From the NCBI GenBank assembly GCA_023301545.1, contig JALZUI010000165.1, positions 1-17,078 of the forward strand: DNA of 17,078 bases, in the 5' to 3' direction. This stretch comes from Akkermansiaceae bacterium (GTDB lineage Bacteria; Verrucomicrobiota; Verrucomicrobiia; Verrucomicrobiales; Akkermansiaceae). A program made the position numbers and the translations under genes. Shown in pieces: positions 1 through 7,205 of the stretch. The notes under the pieces are model-generated. The model was given only the letters and a program-made list of their open reading frames with translations, was not told the origin of the DNA and made no database searches. Position 1 is the stretch's first letter, and each line of letters opens with the position of its first letter.

Positions 1-3
1 CCA

Positions 4-528
4 ATGACAGATGTAGAGCGTCAAAAGTTTTTGGAAGCCCGCGAGGAATTTATTACTCGCTGGGGAGTAATGGGGACGCAGTGGGGGATTAACCGCACAA
101 TGGCTCAGGTTCATGCTTTGCTGATGACAAGCCCTTTGGTTATGAGCACGGATGAGGTTATGGAAGAGCTTCAGATCAGCCGCGGGAATGCGCACACTAG
201 CCTTAAGGAATTGGTCGGTTGGAATTTGCTCCGTATCGTTACTAAGAAAGGTGAACGGAAGGAGTTTTTTGAAGCAGAAAAAGATGTCTGGAAAATTTTC
301 CAAGCTGTTGCCAAGGAGCGTAAACGTCGAGAAATTGACCCTGCGCTACAGGTGTTGGAAAATTGTGCAGACGAAACCAAAGGGCTCAAAGGGATTGATG
401 TGGAAGCATTCAATAAACAAATGACCGACCTCGCAGAGTTTGTAAGTCTGGTGAGCTCTATGGGAGATAAAGCTGCAAATATGGCTCAGTCCAAAGGGAT
501 GCAGATGGCGCTCAAGATCATGAGCTAA
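4..528 (+). CDS. GbsR/MarR-family transcriptional regulator
   Basis: The 174-residue product looks like a DNA-binding repressor of the GbsR branch of the MarR superfamily. A helical N-terminal part is followed by a winged helix-turn-helix at about residues 47-90. The recognition part is around EELQISRGNAHTSLKEL, where GNAHTSLKEL is typical of the GbsR type, and the wing around TKKGERKEFF. The long helical C-terminal half (about 95-174) would be the dimerisation region. The start is the ATG three bases into the window. Nothing upstream can be seen, so a slightly longer N-terminus cannot be excluded. It lies 72 bases ahead of an SRPBCC gene and a TIGR01777 gene on the same strand, which makes them possible targets. 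No ligand can be read from the sequence. Confidence 0.85.
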   Translation: MTDVERQKFLEAREEFITRWGVMGTQWGINRTMAQVHALLMTSPLVMSTDEVMEELQISRGNAHTSLKELVGWNLLRIVTKKGERKEFFEAEKDVWKIFQAVAKERKRREIDPALQVLENCADETKGLKGIDVEAFNKQMTDLAEFVSLVSSMGDKAANMAQSKGMQMALKIMS

Positions 529-600
529 GCAATGGAAGGTAAGAAAGTTATATCTGTAGATAAACGATTTTCACAAAAAACTGAATAAACGAAAATTACA

Positions 601-1077
601 ATGAAAACGATAAGAGAACGAATAGAGATTAACGCCCCGCCGTTGGAGGTCTTTGACTTCGCGCAACGCTTTATTAACCGTAAGACTTGGGACCCATTTT
701 TAACAGGTTTAACAGAGGCCACGAAAGACAAATGGAGAGAAGACGGCGTGCTGGAGCTGATGACAGGAAGCAAGCCCGTGATAGAGTGCGAGTACCTGAA
801 GTATGACCGACCTCGCCATGTGACTATTAAGATGATTAATGGTCCTCATTTCCTGAAGGGGTTTACGGGCACTTGGCGTTTTATGTATATCGACAGGGAA
901 CGTACGGCCGTTGTATTTCTCTATAACTTTGAGCTGGCAGCTGGGTGGAGCTGGTTGCAGGCAGGGCTAGAGGCTTACTTTCGCTGGGATATGGGGCGTC
1001 GGCTTCATGCCTTGAAAAATGAATTAGAGCAGGAAGTGGATCTGCTAGACGCTCTCGAAAAACAATTTGCGGCCTAA
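601..1077 (+). CDS. SRPBCC-family (START-like) ligand-binding protein
   Basis: The 158-residue protein has the shape of the SRPBCC/START-like cyclase fold. It opens with a beta strand and INAPPLEVFDFA (about residues 9-20), the usual 'apply to coat' start of the family. Next comes the helix FINRKTWDPFL with the Trp-Asp pair, then antiparallel strands, and a long C-terminal helix (about 118-155) that would close the cavity. There is no signal peptide, so it is cytoplasmic. No catalytic residues are recognisable and the ligand is unknown. The gene is followed by a TIGR01777 epimerase-fold gene, and in some bacteria SRPBCC domains occur fused to TIGR01777 proteins. A joint function here is therefore a reasonable inference. 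No Shine-Dalgarno sequence is visible before the ATG. Confidence 0.8.
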   Translation: MKTIRERIEINAPPLEVFDFAQRFINRKTWDPFLTGLTEATKDKWREDGVLELMTGSKPVIECEYLKYDRPRHVTIKMINGPHFLKGFTGTWRFMYIDRERTAVVFLYNFELAAGWSWLQAGLEAYFRWDMGRRLHALKNELEQEVDLLDALEKQFAA

Positions 1078-1078
1078 T

Positions 1079-1237
1079 ATGATGAAGCGAAGAATAATAA
1101 AAGATCGGCAGCTAGGGAGACGCATCTATGATGAGTTACGGTTCGCAGGCGAACTAGGCCTCCTAATTGTGCGTTGTTTGTGCAAAAAAGATTTAGCTAA
1201 GGAAACGGGCCCATTGAAACTGCTACATAACATCTGA
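1079..1237 (+). CDS. possible small basic protein of 52 residues
   Basis: An open frame of 52 codons begins one base after the SRPBCC stop, with two adjacent ATG codons at 1079 and 1082. It ends at TGA 1235-1237, five bases before the ATG of the next gene, so it fills the intergenic space almost exactly. The predicted peptide is rich in Lys and Arg (MMKRRIIKDRQLGRRIYDEL at its start). It has a short hydrophobic stretch, GELGLLIVRCLC, at about residues 24-35. I recognise no family. The tight packing argues for a real gene; the absence of a Shine-Dalgarno sequence and of any known homologue argues against. It could also be a degraded remnant or untranslated spacer. Confidence 0.35.
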   Translation: MMKRRIIKDRQLGRRIYDELRFAGELGLLIVRCLCKKDLAKETGPLKLLHNI

Positions 1238-1242
1238 CTGAT

Positions 1243-2175
1243 ATGAAAAAAATTATAATTACGGGAGCTAATGGTTTTCTGGGACGAATTCTTTCAGAGT
1301 TCTTTATAGGCAAAGGCTTTTCAGTCGTCGCAATAGCGAGACGACTAGAGGGCTGCTCTGCACGGGCTAGGTATTGTGAATGGGACGGCCTTACTCTGGG
1401 TGATTGGGTTCGGGAATTAGAGGGGACAGAAGCGATTATTAATCTCGCGGGACGAACTGTGAATTGCCGTTATACTGATGAGCATAAGAAAGAGATTTTA
1501 GAGAGCCGGGTAACTACGACAAAACTAATAGGCGATGCGATTAAATCTTTAACTAAACCACCTGAAGTGTGGATTAATAGTAGTACTGCAACGATCTACG
1601 AGCATCGTGAGCAGGGCGAGGGCGTGATGCCTCATACGGAAGCGGAAGGCGTGATTGGGGATGACTTTAGTATGAATGTGGCGAAGGCTTGGGAAAAGGC
1701 CTTTTATGAAGACGAAGCGAATATCCGTAAGGTGTCTATACGAACTGCGATTGTACTAGGAGTAGAGAAGGGCACGGTTTTTGATAAGCTTAGCGCTATT
1801 ACCCGTATGGGATTAGGTGGATCGATGGGGAGCGGTAAGCAAATGGTTAGCTGGCTGCATGAGGAGGATTTTTGTCGATCGATAGCTTTTATTGTAGATC
1901 ATAGAACGGTTGAGGGTGCAGTGAACCTAGTTTCCCCCGAGGCCGAAACAAACGATGATTTCACGCGAGGGCTAAGGACGGTCTGGGGGATTCCGTTTGG
2001 GATACGAGCAAACGAATGGATGTTGCAGTTGGGCACTAGAATAATGCGCACCGAGGCTGAACTCGTTTTAAAAAGTCGGTGGGTATACCCTAGCGCTCTG
2101 CTAGATTACGGGTATGAATTTAAGTATTCCAAGCTCATGCTGGCCTTACGAGATTTACGTCAAAGAGCGAAATGA
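1243..2175 (+). CDS. TIGR01777-family NAD(P)-dependent epimerase-fold protein (YfcH-like)
   Basis: The 310-residue protein is an atypical short-chain dehydrogenase/epimerase-fold protein of the TIGR01777 (YfcH) family. The nucleotide-binding loop GANGFLG is at residues 8-14, followed by the INLAGR segment (66-71). INSSTATIYEHR (111-122) corresponds to the SGSATGYYG region of E. coli YfcH. MGLGGSMGSGKQMVSWLHEEDF (from 189) is a strong family signature. The C-terminus (about 262-308, with KSRWVYPSALLDYGYEF) matches the DUF1731 tail of the family. The classical Tyr-x3-Lys pair is not conserved in the usual form. The substrate is unknown in the whole family; the old name 'cell division inhibitor SulA' is misleading. 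It follows the SRPBCC gene, and no SD is visible. Confidence 0.88.
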   Translation: MKKIIITGANGFLGRILSEFFIGKGFSVVAIARRLEGCSARARYCEWDGLTLGDWVRELEGTEAIINLAGRTVNCRYTDEHKKEILESRVTTTKLIGDAIKSLTKPPEVWINSSTATIYEHREQGEGVMPHTEAEGVIGDDFSMNVAKAWEKAFYEDEANIRKVSIRTAIVLGVEKGTVFDKLSAITRMGLGGSMGSGKQMVSWLHEEDFCRSIAFIVDHRTVEGAVNLVSPEAETNDDFTRGLRTVWGIPFGIRANEWMLQLGTRIMRTEAELVLKSRWVYPSALLDYGYEFKYSKLMLALRDLRQRAK

Positions 2176-2231
2176 CCATTGAGACTGAGAGTTTTAGCGT
2201 CAATTAGACAATAATGAACCTTAAATAGTCC

Positions 2232-2261
2232 TTGCAGTTGCAATTGAAAATAAGGCATGAT
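2232..2261 (+). promoter_or_regulatory. weak candidate promoter for the HPr-EI operon
   Basis: The 105-base gap before ptsH holds TTGCAG (2232-2237) and CATGAT (2256-2261) with an 18-base spacer. These match the sigma-70 boxes only at about 3 and 4 of 6 positions. If used, transcription would start near 2268, inside the hairpin that precedes the start codon, leaving a very short leader. This is a weak call based on motif matching by eye. Confidence 0.22.
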
Positions 2262-2278
2262 CTGAAAAATATTTTCAG
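2262..2278 (+). promoter_or_regulatory. perfect inverted repeat immediately before the HPr start codon
   Basis: CTGAAAA (2262-2268), a three-base spacer ATA, and TTTTCAG (2272-2278) form a perfect 7-base inverted repeat that ends two bases before the ATG at 2281. It occupies the place where a Shine-Dalgarno sequence would be, and none is visible. It could be a DNA operator, a leader hairpin, or chance in an AT-rich stretch. Confidence 0.4.
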
Positions 2279-2280
2279 TT

Positions 2281-2547
2281 ATGCTATCTCAAGAGGTCAT
2301 CGTAAAAAATAAGTTAGGTATTCATGCGCGTCCAGCTGCACAGTTTGTTAAGACGGCTAGCCAGTTCTCCTGCGACATTCGAGTGGAAAAGGATGAAGAA
2401 GAGGTAGATGGAAAAAGTATTATGGGACTTATGATGTTAGCTGCTGGTTATGAATCTAAACTAGTGATTACGACTGAGGGTGATGATGAGGAAGAGGCAT
2501 TGAAAATTATGACTGACCTTGTAGCGAATAATTTCGACGATAATTAA
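2281..2547 (+). CDS. ptsH: phosphocarrier protein HPr
   Basis: HPr is the small cytoplasmic phosphocarrier of the PEP:sugar phosphotransferase system, taking phosphate from enzyme I on a histidine. The 88-residue length is normal. The active-site segment is GIHARPAAQFV with His15 and Arg17. The regulatory segment is GKSIMGLMML with Ser46 in the context SIMG. HPr kinase/phosphorylase modifies this serine in Firmicutes and in several Gram-negative phyla, so a serine-kinase control branch may exist here, although no hprK is in the window. Enzyme I follows five bases downstream. There are no EII permease genes nearby. Confidence 0.97.
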   Translation: MLSQEVIVKNKLGIHARPAAQFVKTASQFSCDIRVEKDEEEVDGKSIMGLMMLAAGYESKLVITTEGDDEEEALKIMTDLVANNFDDN

Positions 2548-2552
2548 AGCCT

Positions 2553-4352
2553 TTGAACCTAGAATACACAGCGGTAGGTTTACGGGAGCTCGTATTCGAA
2601 GGGAAAGGAGTTTCCCCTGGATTGGCGTTTAGTAAAACACATGTAAATGCTAGAGGGTTTTCCGCCCCAGATGTGTATTCAATTAGAGTAGATCAGGTAG
2701 ACTCTGAAATTGAAGTTTTTGAAAAGGCTCTAGCCGAGACCCGTGAACAGCTAGAAGGGATTCGTGAAACTGTTTCCACTATATCAGGAGATGAAGAGAG
2801 CCAAATTTTTGAAGCTCATATTTTCCTGCTAGAAGATCGGACTCTTAGGCAACGAGTGTGCTCGATGCTCAAAGATCGATTAGTTAACATCTCATACTGT
2901 TACTATGCCGTTATCCAAGGGTATATGGAGGCCCTCCGCCGAGTTGAGGATTCCTACCTAGCAGAACGCGCAATCGATCTCGAGGATGTAGCCATGCGCC
3001 TGCTAGATAACTTGATTCGTCTGGGTGATAAGGCTCCGCCGATTGAGCATGCTCATGTACTGATTGCTTATGATTTAACTCCATCTGATACCGTTAGTAT
3101 GGATCGTGATATCATGCTGGGTTTCGCTACTGAGAAGGGCAGCCACACCTCACATACGGCAATCCTAGCACGTTCTTTAGGGATTCCTGCCGTGGTCGGA
3201 GTTGAGGACGCGGTAATGAATGTCGTAGGGTTGGCAAATTGTATATTAGATGGCACTCGGGGATTACTGATTGTGAATCCAAGCCGTGAAACGGTAGATA
3301 CGTACCGCGAATACTGGGAAAAAGAAGAGATACTCCGAATCCGACTGAAAAGTGAGAGTAGTTTACCTAGTGAGACTGTTGATGGGCGTAAAATCACCCT
3401 GTCCGCCAATGTTGAATTTGCCAATGAGGTCGATCAGTTGAAAACTAATGGGGCGGACGGAATCGGACTCTTTCGGACCGAGTTCTATTTATTGGAAAGT
3501 GACGAGATTCCAGATGAAGACCAACAGGCCGAGCTCTACAAGGAAGTCGTCAAAGGAGTCTCTCCAGGGATGACTATTTTCCGTACGCTGGATTCTGGTG
3601 GAGATAAGATGAGTGGCGAGGTTTTAGAGACGCCCGAGCCTAATCCGTTTCTAGGAAGACGTGGAATTCGCTTCTCATTGGCACGTCCTGAAATTTTTAA
3701 AGTCCAACTACGGGCTCTTTTGCGAGCTACACCATATGGGAAAGTGGGAATTATGTTTCCGATGGTATCGTTATTGTCAGAACTTGAGCGAGCGAAGGCT
3801 CTACTAGAAGAGTGTAAGAGCGAGCTCCTCAGCGAAGGTTATGAAGTTGGAGACGATTACCAAGTAGGTGTCATGATTGAAATTCCCTCGGCAGCATTAT
3901 TAGCTAATGAATTGGCTAAAGTGGCAGACTTTTTCTCGATAGGGACAAATGATCTAGTGCAGTATACGACGGCAGTGGATCGAGTGAACGAGCTCGTTTC
4001 CGATCTGTATCGCCCTGCAGATCCAGGCGTGCTTCGATTGATGAAGATGACGGTCGAAGCAGGATTGAATAATGGGATTTGGACCGGGGTCTGTGGCGAA
4101 ATGGCTAGTGATATTGAGCTGTTACCATTACTTATTGGAATGGGGATTGAGGAGCTATCGGTAGGCGTTAATAAATTACCTTTAGTGAAAAGCGCTATTC
4201 GCAAATTGAATTACCAAGAGTGTCGGGAGATGTTCGGGGAGTGTCTAGCACTAGGTAAGGCCCAGAGCATCCGTAAGCGCTCGCATATGCTAGCACGTAA
4301 AGCCTACCCTGTTGTATTAAACCATGTACTAGGAACTGAAAGTAATGAGTGA
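2553..4352 (+). CDS. ptsI: PTS enzyme I (phosphoenolpyruvate-protein phosphotransferase)
   Basis: Enzyme I takes phosphate from phosphoenolpyruvate and passes it to HPr. The 599-residue protein shows the full domain order. The N-terminal HPr-binding helical part follows GKGVSPGLAF (about 18-27). The swivelling phosphohistidine domain contains GSHTSHTAILARSLGIPAVVG with the active His201. The PEP-binding barrel has GIGLFRTEFYL (Arg308), MIEIPSAALLA, FFSIGTNDLVQYTTAVDR and GVCGEMASD with Cys514. The start is TTG at 2553, five bases after the ptsH stop. No in-frame ATG or GTG lies between it and the conserved GVSPG segment, so the TTG is well supported. There is no SD. The 3' end overlaps the next gene by eight bases. 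Confidence 0.97.
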   Translation: MNLEYTAVGLRELVFEGKGVSPGLAFSKTHVNARGFSAPDVYSIRVDQVDSEIEVFEKALAETREQLEGIRETVSTISGDEESQIFEAHIFLLEDRTLRQRVCSMLKDRLVNISYCYYAVIQGYMEALRRVEDSYLAERAIDLEDVAMRLLDNLIRLGDKAPPIEHAHVLIAYDLTPSDTVSMDRDIMLGFATEKGSHTSHTAILARSLGIPAVVGVEDAVMNVVGLANCILDGTRGLLIVNPSRETVDTYREYWEKEEILRIRLKSESSLPSETVDGRKITLSANVEFANEVDQLKTNGADGIGLFRTEFYLLESDEIPDEDQQAELYKEVVKGVSPGMTIFRTLDSGGDKMSGEVLETPEPNPFLGRRGIRFSLARPEIFKVQLRALLRATPYGKVGIMFPMVSLLSELERAKALLEECKSELLSEGYEVGDDYQVGVMIEIPSAALLANELAKVADFFSIGTNDLVQYTTAVDRVNELVSDLYRPADPGVLRLMKMTVEAGLNNGIWTGVCGEMASDIELLPLLIGMGIEELSVGVNKLPLVKSAIRKLNYQECREMFGECLALGKAQSIRKRSHMLARKAYPVVLNHVLGTESNE

Positions 4353-4605
4353 AGAATTTACCGGAGATGAATTAAGTGATAAACTCCTTCCTGCCGTTGA
4401 AGAGCAAATGAGTTCGGCTGAAACTGCTTTTGTGAAAGAGCATTACGACCGCTTAGTGGCTGACGGGGAAGAGGAGCAAGAGGCTAAGAAAATGATCGCT
4501 CTGTGCCTGGTCGATGAAGTGGAGCAAATGCAGCAAGATAACCGCGCCTTCAATATCGCCCGTTATGAACAAATGCTTCAATTTCTTCCTGTGCTTCCAG
4601 AGTGA
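4345..4605 (+). CDS. small acidic helical protein, translationally coupled to enzyme I
   Basis: This 86-residue acidic protein of unknown function has its ATG inside the end of ptsI, an eight-base overlap (ATGAGTGA), which suggests translational coupling. It appears all-helical. The central VKEHYDRLVADGEEEQEAKKMIA and following LVDEVEQM...NRAFNIARYEQML..LP recall a group of short uncharacterised bacterial proteins with a 'G..E.EA..MIA..L..E' pattern and a C-terminal 'F....Y...L..LP' segment. That resemblance is from memory and weak. No membrane segment or signal peptide is present. Position and overlap place it in the HPr-EI operon, but nothing in the sequence shows a role in phosphotransfer. 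Confidence 0.7.
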   Translation: MSEEFTGDELSDKLLPAVEEQMSSAETAFVKEHYDRLVADGEEEQEAKKMIALCLVDEVEQMQQDNRAFNIARYEQMLQFLPVLPE

Positions 4606-4658
4606 AATGGTAGTACCGAGAAGTGAATGAGGAAAGGCTAGCTCGTTTTGTAATCTGA

Positions 4659-5930
4659 ATGAAACCGTATCAAAAATTTATTGAGGCTTTACCCGAGGAC
4701 GGGCTTTTTCGTGAAGCGGGGCTTCCGTTTCACCTTTCTCCTGAGCCTTTTCCACTGGAAAAGAAGGTTGTTAAGCAGCTTGAGCGACTAGGCCCGATAT
4801 TACTAAAGTTTCAGATGGCTTGTGACCGGCTGTATAAGAGGAGCAAAAAATCCTCAATCACGCCCTGGCTCGCCGAGGTTCTAGATGCAGGAAAGCCAGA
4901 ATGGCTGCTAGAAGCCCAAGCCTCAGCGCTCTATAAGAATTCTTTGCCTCGTGTTATTCGACCAGACTTATTACTTACGGACGAGGGGCTTTCGCTTACG
5001 GAATTAGATTCGGTTCCTGGTGGAATCGGTGTTACCAGCTGGCTGAGCGCGCAGTATGAAGATGTTATCGGTGAGGGGATGCTTACTGGGTTTCGCTCAA
5101 TTCGTCCTGAGGGCTTAGAGGTTCATATTTCTGAAGAATCAGCAGATTACCTTCCAGAAATGCGCTACCTTACAGAGGCCTTGAATGATGAGTATGGACC
5201 ACATTGGAGTTGTCAATCTGCTGAAAATATCGAAAATTCAAGGGATGGGGTTTACCGGTTTTTTGAGCTCTTTGATTGGGAAAATATTCCGAGTATTCAG
5301 CAACTCTTTACTGAGCAAGAAGTCACACCTCCTCTGAAGCCCCACTTAGAGGAAAAGCTTTGGCTGGCGCTCTTTCACACGCCGGCTCTGAAGGAATTAT
5401 GGGAGGAGGAACTACGAGCAAAGCAGATTAAGGCACTCAAGGAGATAATCCCCTACGGTTGGGTTGTTGATCCTTCGCCGCTACCTCCTTATGCGGCCAT
5501 CCCTAAGCTGAATGTTCATAGTTGGGACAAGGTTGGAAAGCTGAGCCAAAAGGAGCGAGAGCTTGTTCTAAAGGTGAGCGGTTTTTCTGAAAATGCATGG
5601 GGTTCACGCGGCGTAACAATTGGGCATGATAGCTCAGGGGCAGATTGGCAAGCGGCCATGAATAAGGCTCAGGAGGATTTTAGTGCAAACCCTTATATCT
5701 TACAGGAGTTTGCCGATACAAAGCTTGTCGAACATGCATACTACGATGAAAGCGGGGAGTTACGGACGATGAAGGGACGGGTTCGGCTCTGCCCTTACTA
5801 CTTCGTCTCCGAAGATTATAAAGAAGTCACTCTAGGAGGGGTTTTGGTTACCATTAACCCAGCGGATAAAAAGAAAATTCATGGGATGCGTGATGCGATC
5901 CTTACGGTCGCCATGCTTAATGAGGAGTAA
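4659..5930 (+). CDS. ATP-grasp-like protein of unknown substrate
   Basis: The 423-residue cytoplasmic protein shows features of the ATP-grasp fold, perhaps a circularly permuted type. RPDLLLTDEGLSLTELDSVPGG (from residue 101) resembles the 'R.D......l.l.EiNs.PGG' segment of glutathionylspermidine-synthase-like and related ligases. LVLKVSGF (302-309) offers a candidate ATP-binding lysine, followed by a Gly/Ser loop ENAWGSRGVTIG. NPYILQEF (344-351) supplies a Glu in the usual place. RVRLCPYYF and LGGVLVTINPADKKKIHG follow. ATP-grasp enzymes join an acyl-phosphate to a nucleophile, but the substrate cannot be inferred. It starts 53 bases after the small acidic gene and converges on the minus-strand gene ending at 5944, with only 13 bases between stops. 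The family call is from motifs by eye. Confidence 0.6.
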   Translation: MKPYQKFIEALPEDGLFREAGLPFHLSPEPFPLEKKVVKQLERLGPILLKFQMACDRLYKRSKKSSITPWLAEVLDAGKPEWLLEAQASALYKNSLPRVIRPDLLLTDEGLSLTELDSVPGGIGVTSWLSAQYEDVIGEGMLTGFRSIRPEGLEVHISEESADYLPEMRYLTEALNDEYGPHWSCQSAENIENSRDGVYRFFELFDWENIPSIQQLFTEQEVTPPLKPHLEEKLWLALFHTPALKELWEEELRAKQIKALKEIIPYGWVVDPSPLPPYAAIPKLNVHSWDKVGKLSQKERELVLKVSGFSENAWGSRGVTIGHDSSGADWQAAMNKAQEDFSANPYILQEFADTKLVEHAYYDESGELRTMKGRVRLCPYYFVSEDYKEVTLGGVLVTINPADKKKIHGMRDAILTVAMLNEE

Positions 5931-5943
5931 GGTGAGTGCCGTC

Positions 5944-6822
5944 TTATTCGAAATTAAAATAGATCATTAAGGGGCGGTGATCACTTGCGATGAGGACGTT
6001 TTTTGGGGAATAGATACTACTCTTTTCCTGGTCAACATGCTTCAGTAAGCTGCGATTACACAGGGCGTAATCAAAGGTACTATAGATTCGTTCATAACTC
6101 CAATAATGTGTCCAGTAGGATCCATTAGGGGCGGTCAGGTCTAGCGGCTCCAGTCGTTTTTCGCTCCGGTAATTTCCTTTGAGAGCCTTTAAGGTAGAAG
6201 ACTGGAAGCTATCGTTGAGGTCTCCGTAGAGGAGTAAATTAGACTGAGGCGCGGCGCTGAGAATTTTGTCGATTTGCTCCCGTATAAGATAAGCTTCCTT
6301 AAGGCGCATTACTGCTTGGTCGGCATACTCAGCTGGACGCTTGGATTTCAGATGCGCTCCGAGGGCGTGCAGAGTGTGGTCGCCAACCTGAATTTCAGTG
6401 TGTAAGAGCCCTCGGCGTAGAGGGTAGGTGTATTTGCCAATTTTATAGGTGAATTGAGTATAGCTATGTACCTGCGTAATAGGGTACTTAGAAAGCAACG
6501 CTAAATGTCGTACGGAGTCAGCTGCATCAACATGTTCACTGTAAGGGTATTTTAGCCCTTGAGCTTGAAGCCGCTCTTGGAGGATTTTGAAGTCGTCTTC
6601 AGTTCCTATTTCGCAGATGCCTAATATATCGGGGTCGGCGGAGGTGATGATGTTAACTAGGGCTTGGATCTCTTCTTCGGCCTTGTATTTAGTCCCCGCG
6701 AGCTCCCCATTTCGATAGACTTTTTTATCGAGAAAGTTTTGCAGGTTATAGACCATCAAAGAGACCTCTTGAGCAGGAAGGAGGGAGAGGAAACTAAGAG
6801 AGATAAGGAGAGCAAACTTCAT
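5944..6822 (-). CDS. secreted endonuclease/exonuclease/phosphatase-family protein
   Basis: The 292-residue protein has an N-terminal signal sequence (MKFALLISLSFLSLLPAQ, cleavage near residue 17) and so acts outside the cytoplasm. The rest is an endonuclease/exonuclease/phosphatase (DNase I-like) domain. The metal and catalytic residues are in place: Asn26 in VYNLQNF, Glu71 in GICEIG, His157 in GAHLKS, Asp201 and Asn203 in YGDLNDS, Asp251 in FDYAL, and Asp281-His282 in ASDHRPLMI. Such enzymes hydrolyse phosphodiesters in DNA, phospholipids or inositol phosphates, and the substrate is not evident here. It is the last gene of the minus-strand block and lies just past the tatA terminator, so it may have its own promoter. 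CCTCCTTATT stands directly before its ATG instead of an SD. Confidence 0.85.
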   Translation of the reverse strand: MKFALLISLSFLSLLPAQEVSLMVYNLQNFLDKKVYRNGELAGTKYKAEEEIQALVNIITSADPDILGICEIGTEDDFKILQERLQAQGLKYPYSEHVDAADSVRHLALLSKYPITQVHSYTQFTYKIGKYTYPLRRGLLHTEIQVGDHTLHALGAHLKSKRPAEYADQAVMRLKEAYLIREQIDKILSAAPQSNLLLYGDLNDSFQSSTLKALKGNYRSEKRLEPLDLTAPNGSYWTHYWSYERIYSTFDYALCNRSLLKHVDQEKSSIYSPKNVLIASDHRPLMIYFNFE

Positions 6823-6840
6823 AATAAGGAGGACAGGTAC

Positions 6841-6868
6841 AAAAAAACCACGTTAGACAATAACGTGG
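6841..6868 (-). terminator. intrinsic terminator after tatA
   Basis: CCACGTTA (6848-6855) and TAACGTGG (6861-6868) form a perfect 8-base stem with a five-base loop. On the minus strand the stem is followed at once by seven T residues (plus-strand A run 6841-6847). This is a textbook Rho-independent terminator for the leftward tatA transcript. It sits 18 bases before the start of the next minus-strand gene, so it would insulate that gene. A weaker 6-base stem, AGGCTT/AAGCCT, lies at 6893-6908, between the tatA stop and this terminator. Confidence 0.85.
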
Positions 6869-6918
6869 CTACTAGTAAGAAATAGAGAGTCTAGGCTTAT
6901 GGAAGCCTTACAGGGTGC

Positions 6919-7152
6919 TTATGCGTCCTTGTCCTTATCTTCGTTCTTATCCTCTCGTACAGATTTTTCTGCACGGCTGATTTCGCCTTCAAACTCTTCG
7001 CGGGCTTTTTTAAACTCGCCAGTAGCTTTACCGAGGCCTTTGGCGAACTCAGGGATTTTTTTTGCTCCGAAGAGAACGAGAATGGCAACGAAGATCACTC
7101 CGATTTCCATTGGTCCAAGAGGTCCGAATGCTAAAATAGTCATAGGTATCAT
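6919..7152 (-). CDS. tatA: twin-arginine translocase subunit TatA/TatE
   Basis: TatA polymerises in the inner membrane to pass folded Tat substrates. The 77-residue protein has the family plan. A short periplasmic N-terminus carries GPMEIG, followed by one transmembrane helix at about residues 16-29 (IGVIFVAILVLFG) and the Phe28-Gly29 hinge. The amphipathic helix KKIPEFAKGLGKATGEFKKA (31-50) comes next, then a charged tail full of Lys, Asp and Glu. The second Met (MTILAFGPLG, residue 4) is an equally good start. CCTCCTTTAT stands immediately before the ATG. It is 53 bases downstream of the 472-residue membrane protein gene and followed by a strong terminator. tatB and tatC are not in the window. 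Confidence 0.93.
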   Translation of the reverse strand: MIPMTILAFGPLGPMEIGVIFVAILVLFGAKKIPEFAKGLGKATGEFKKAREEFEGEISRAEKSVREDKNEDKDKDA

Positions 7153-7205
7153 ATAAAGGAGGTCGGTTTATTTGTCGATATAAACTTTTACAGGAACGAA
7201 TTAGG

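Noticed and set aside
3068..3424. 118-codon minus-strand frame inside enzyme I
   Set aside because: Shadow of a strongly supported gene; the same holds for the minus-strand frame at 3857-4204.
6664..6885. 73-codon plus-strand frame over the start of the phosphatase-fold gene and the terminator
   Set aside because: It runs through the signal-peptide codons in antisense and through the tatA terminator; no coding character.
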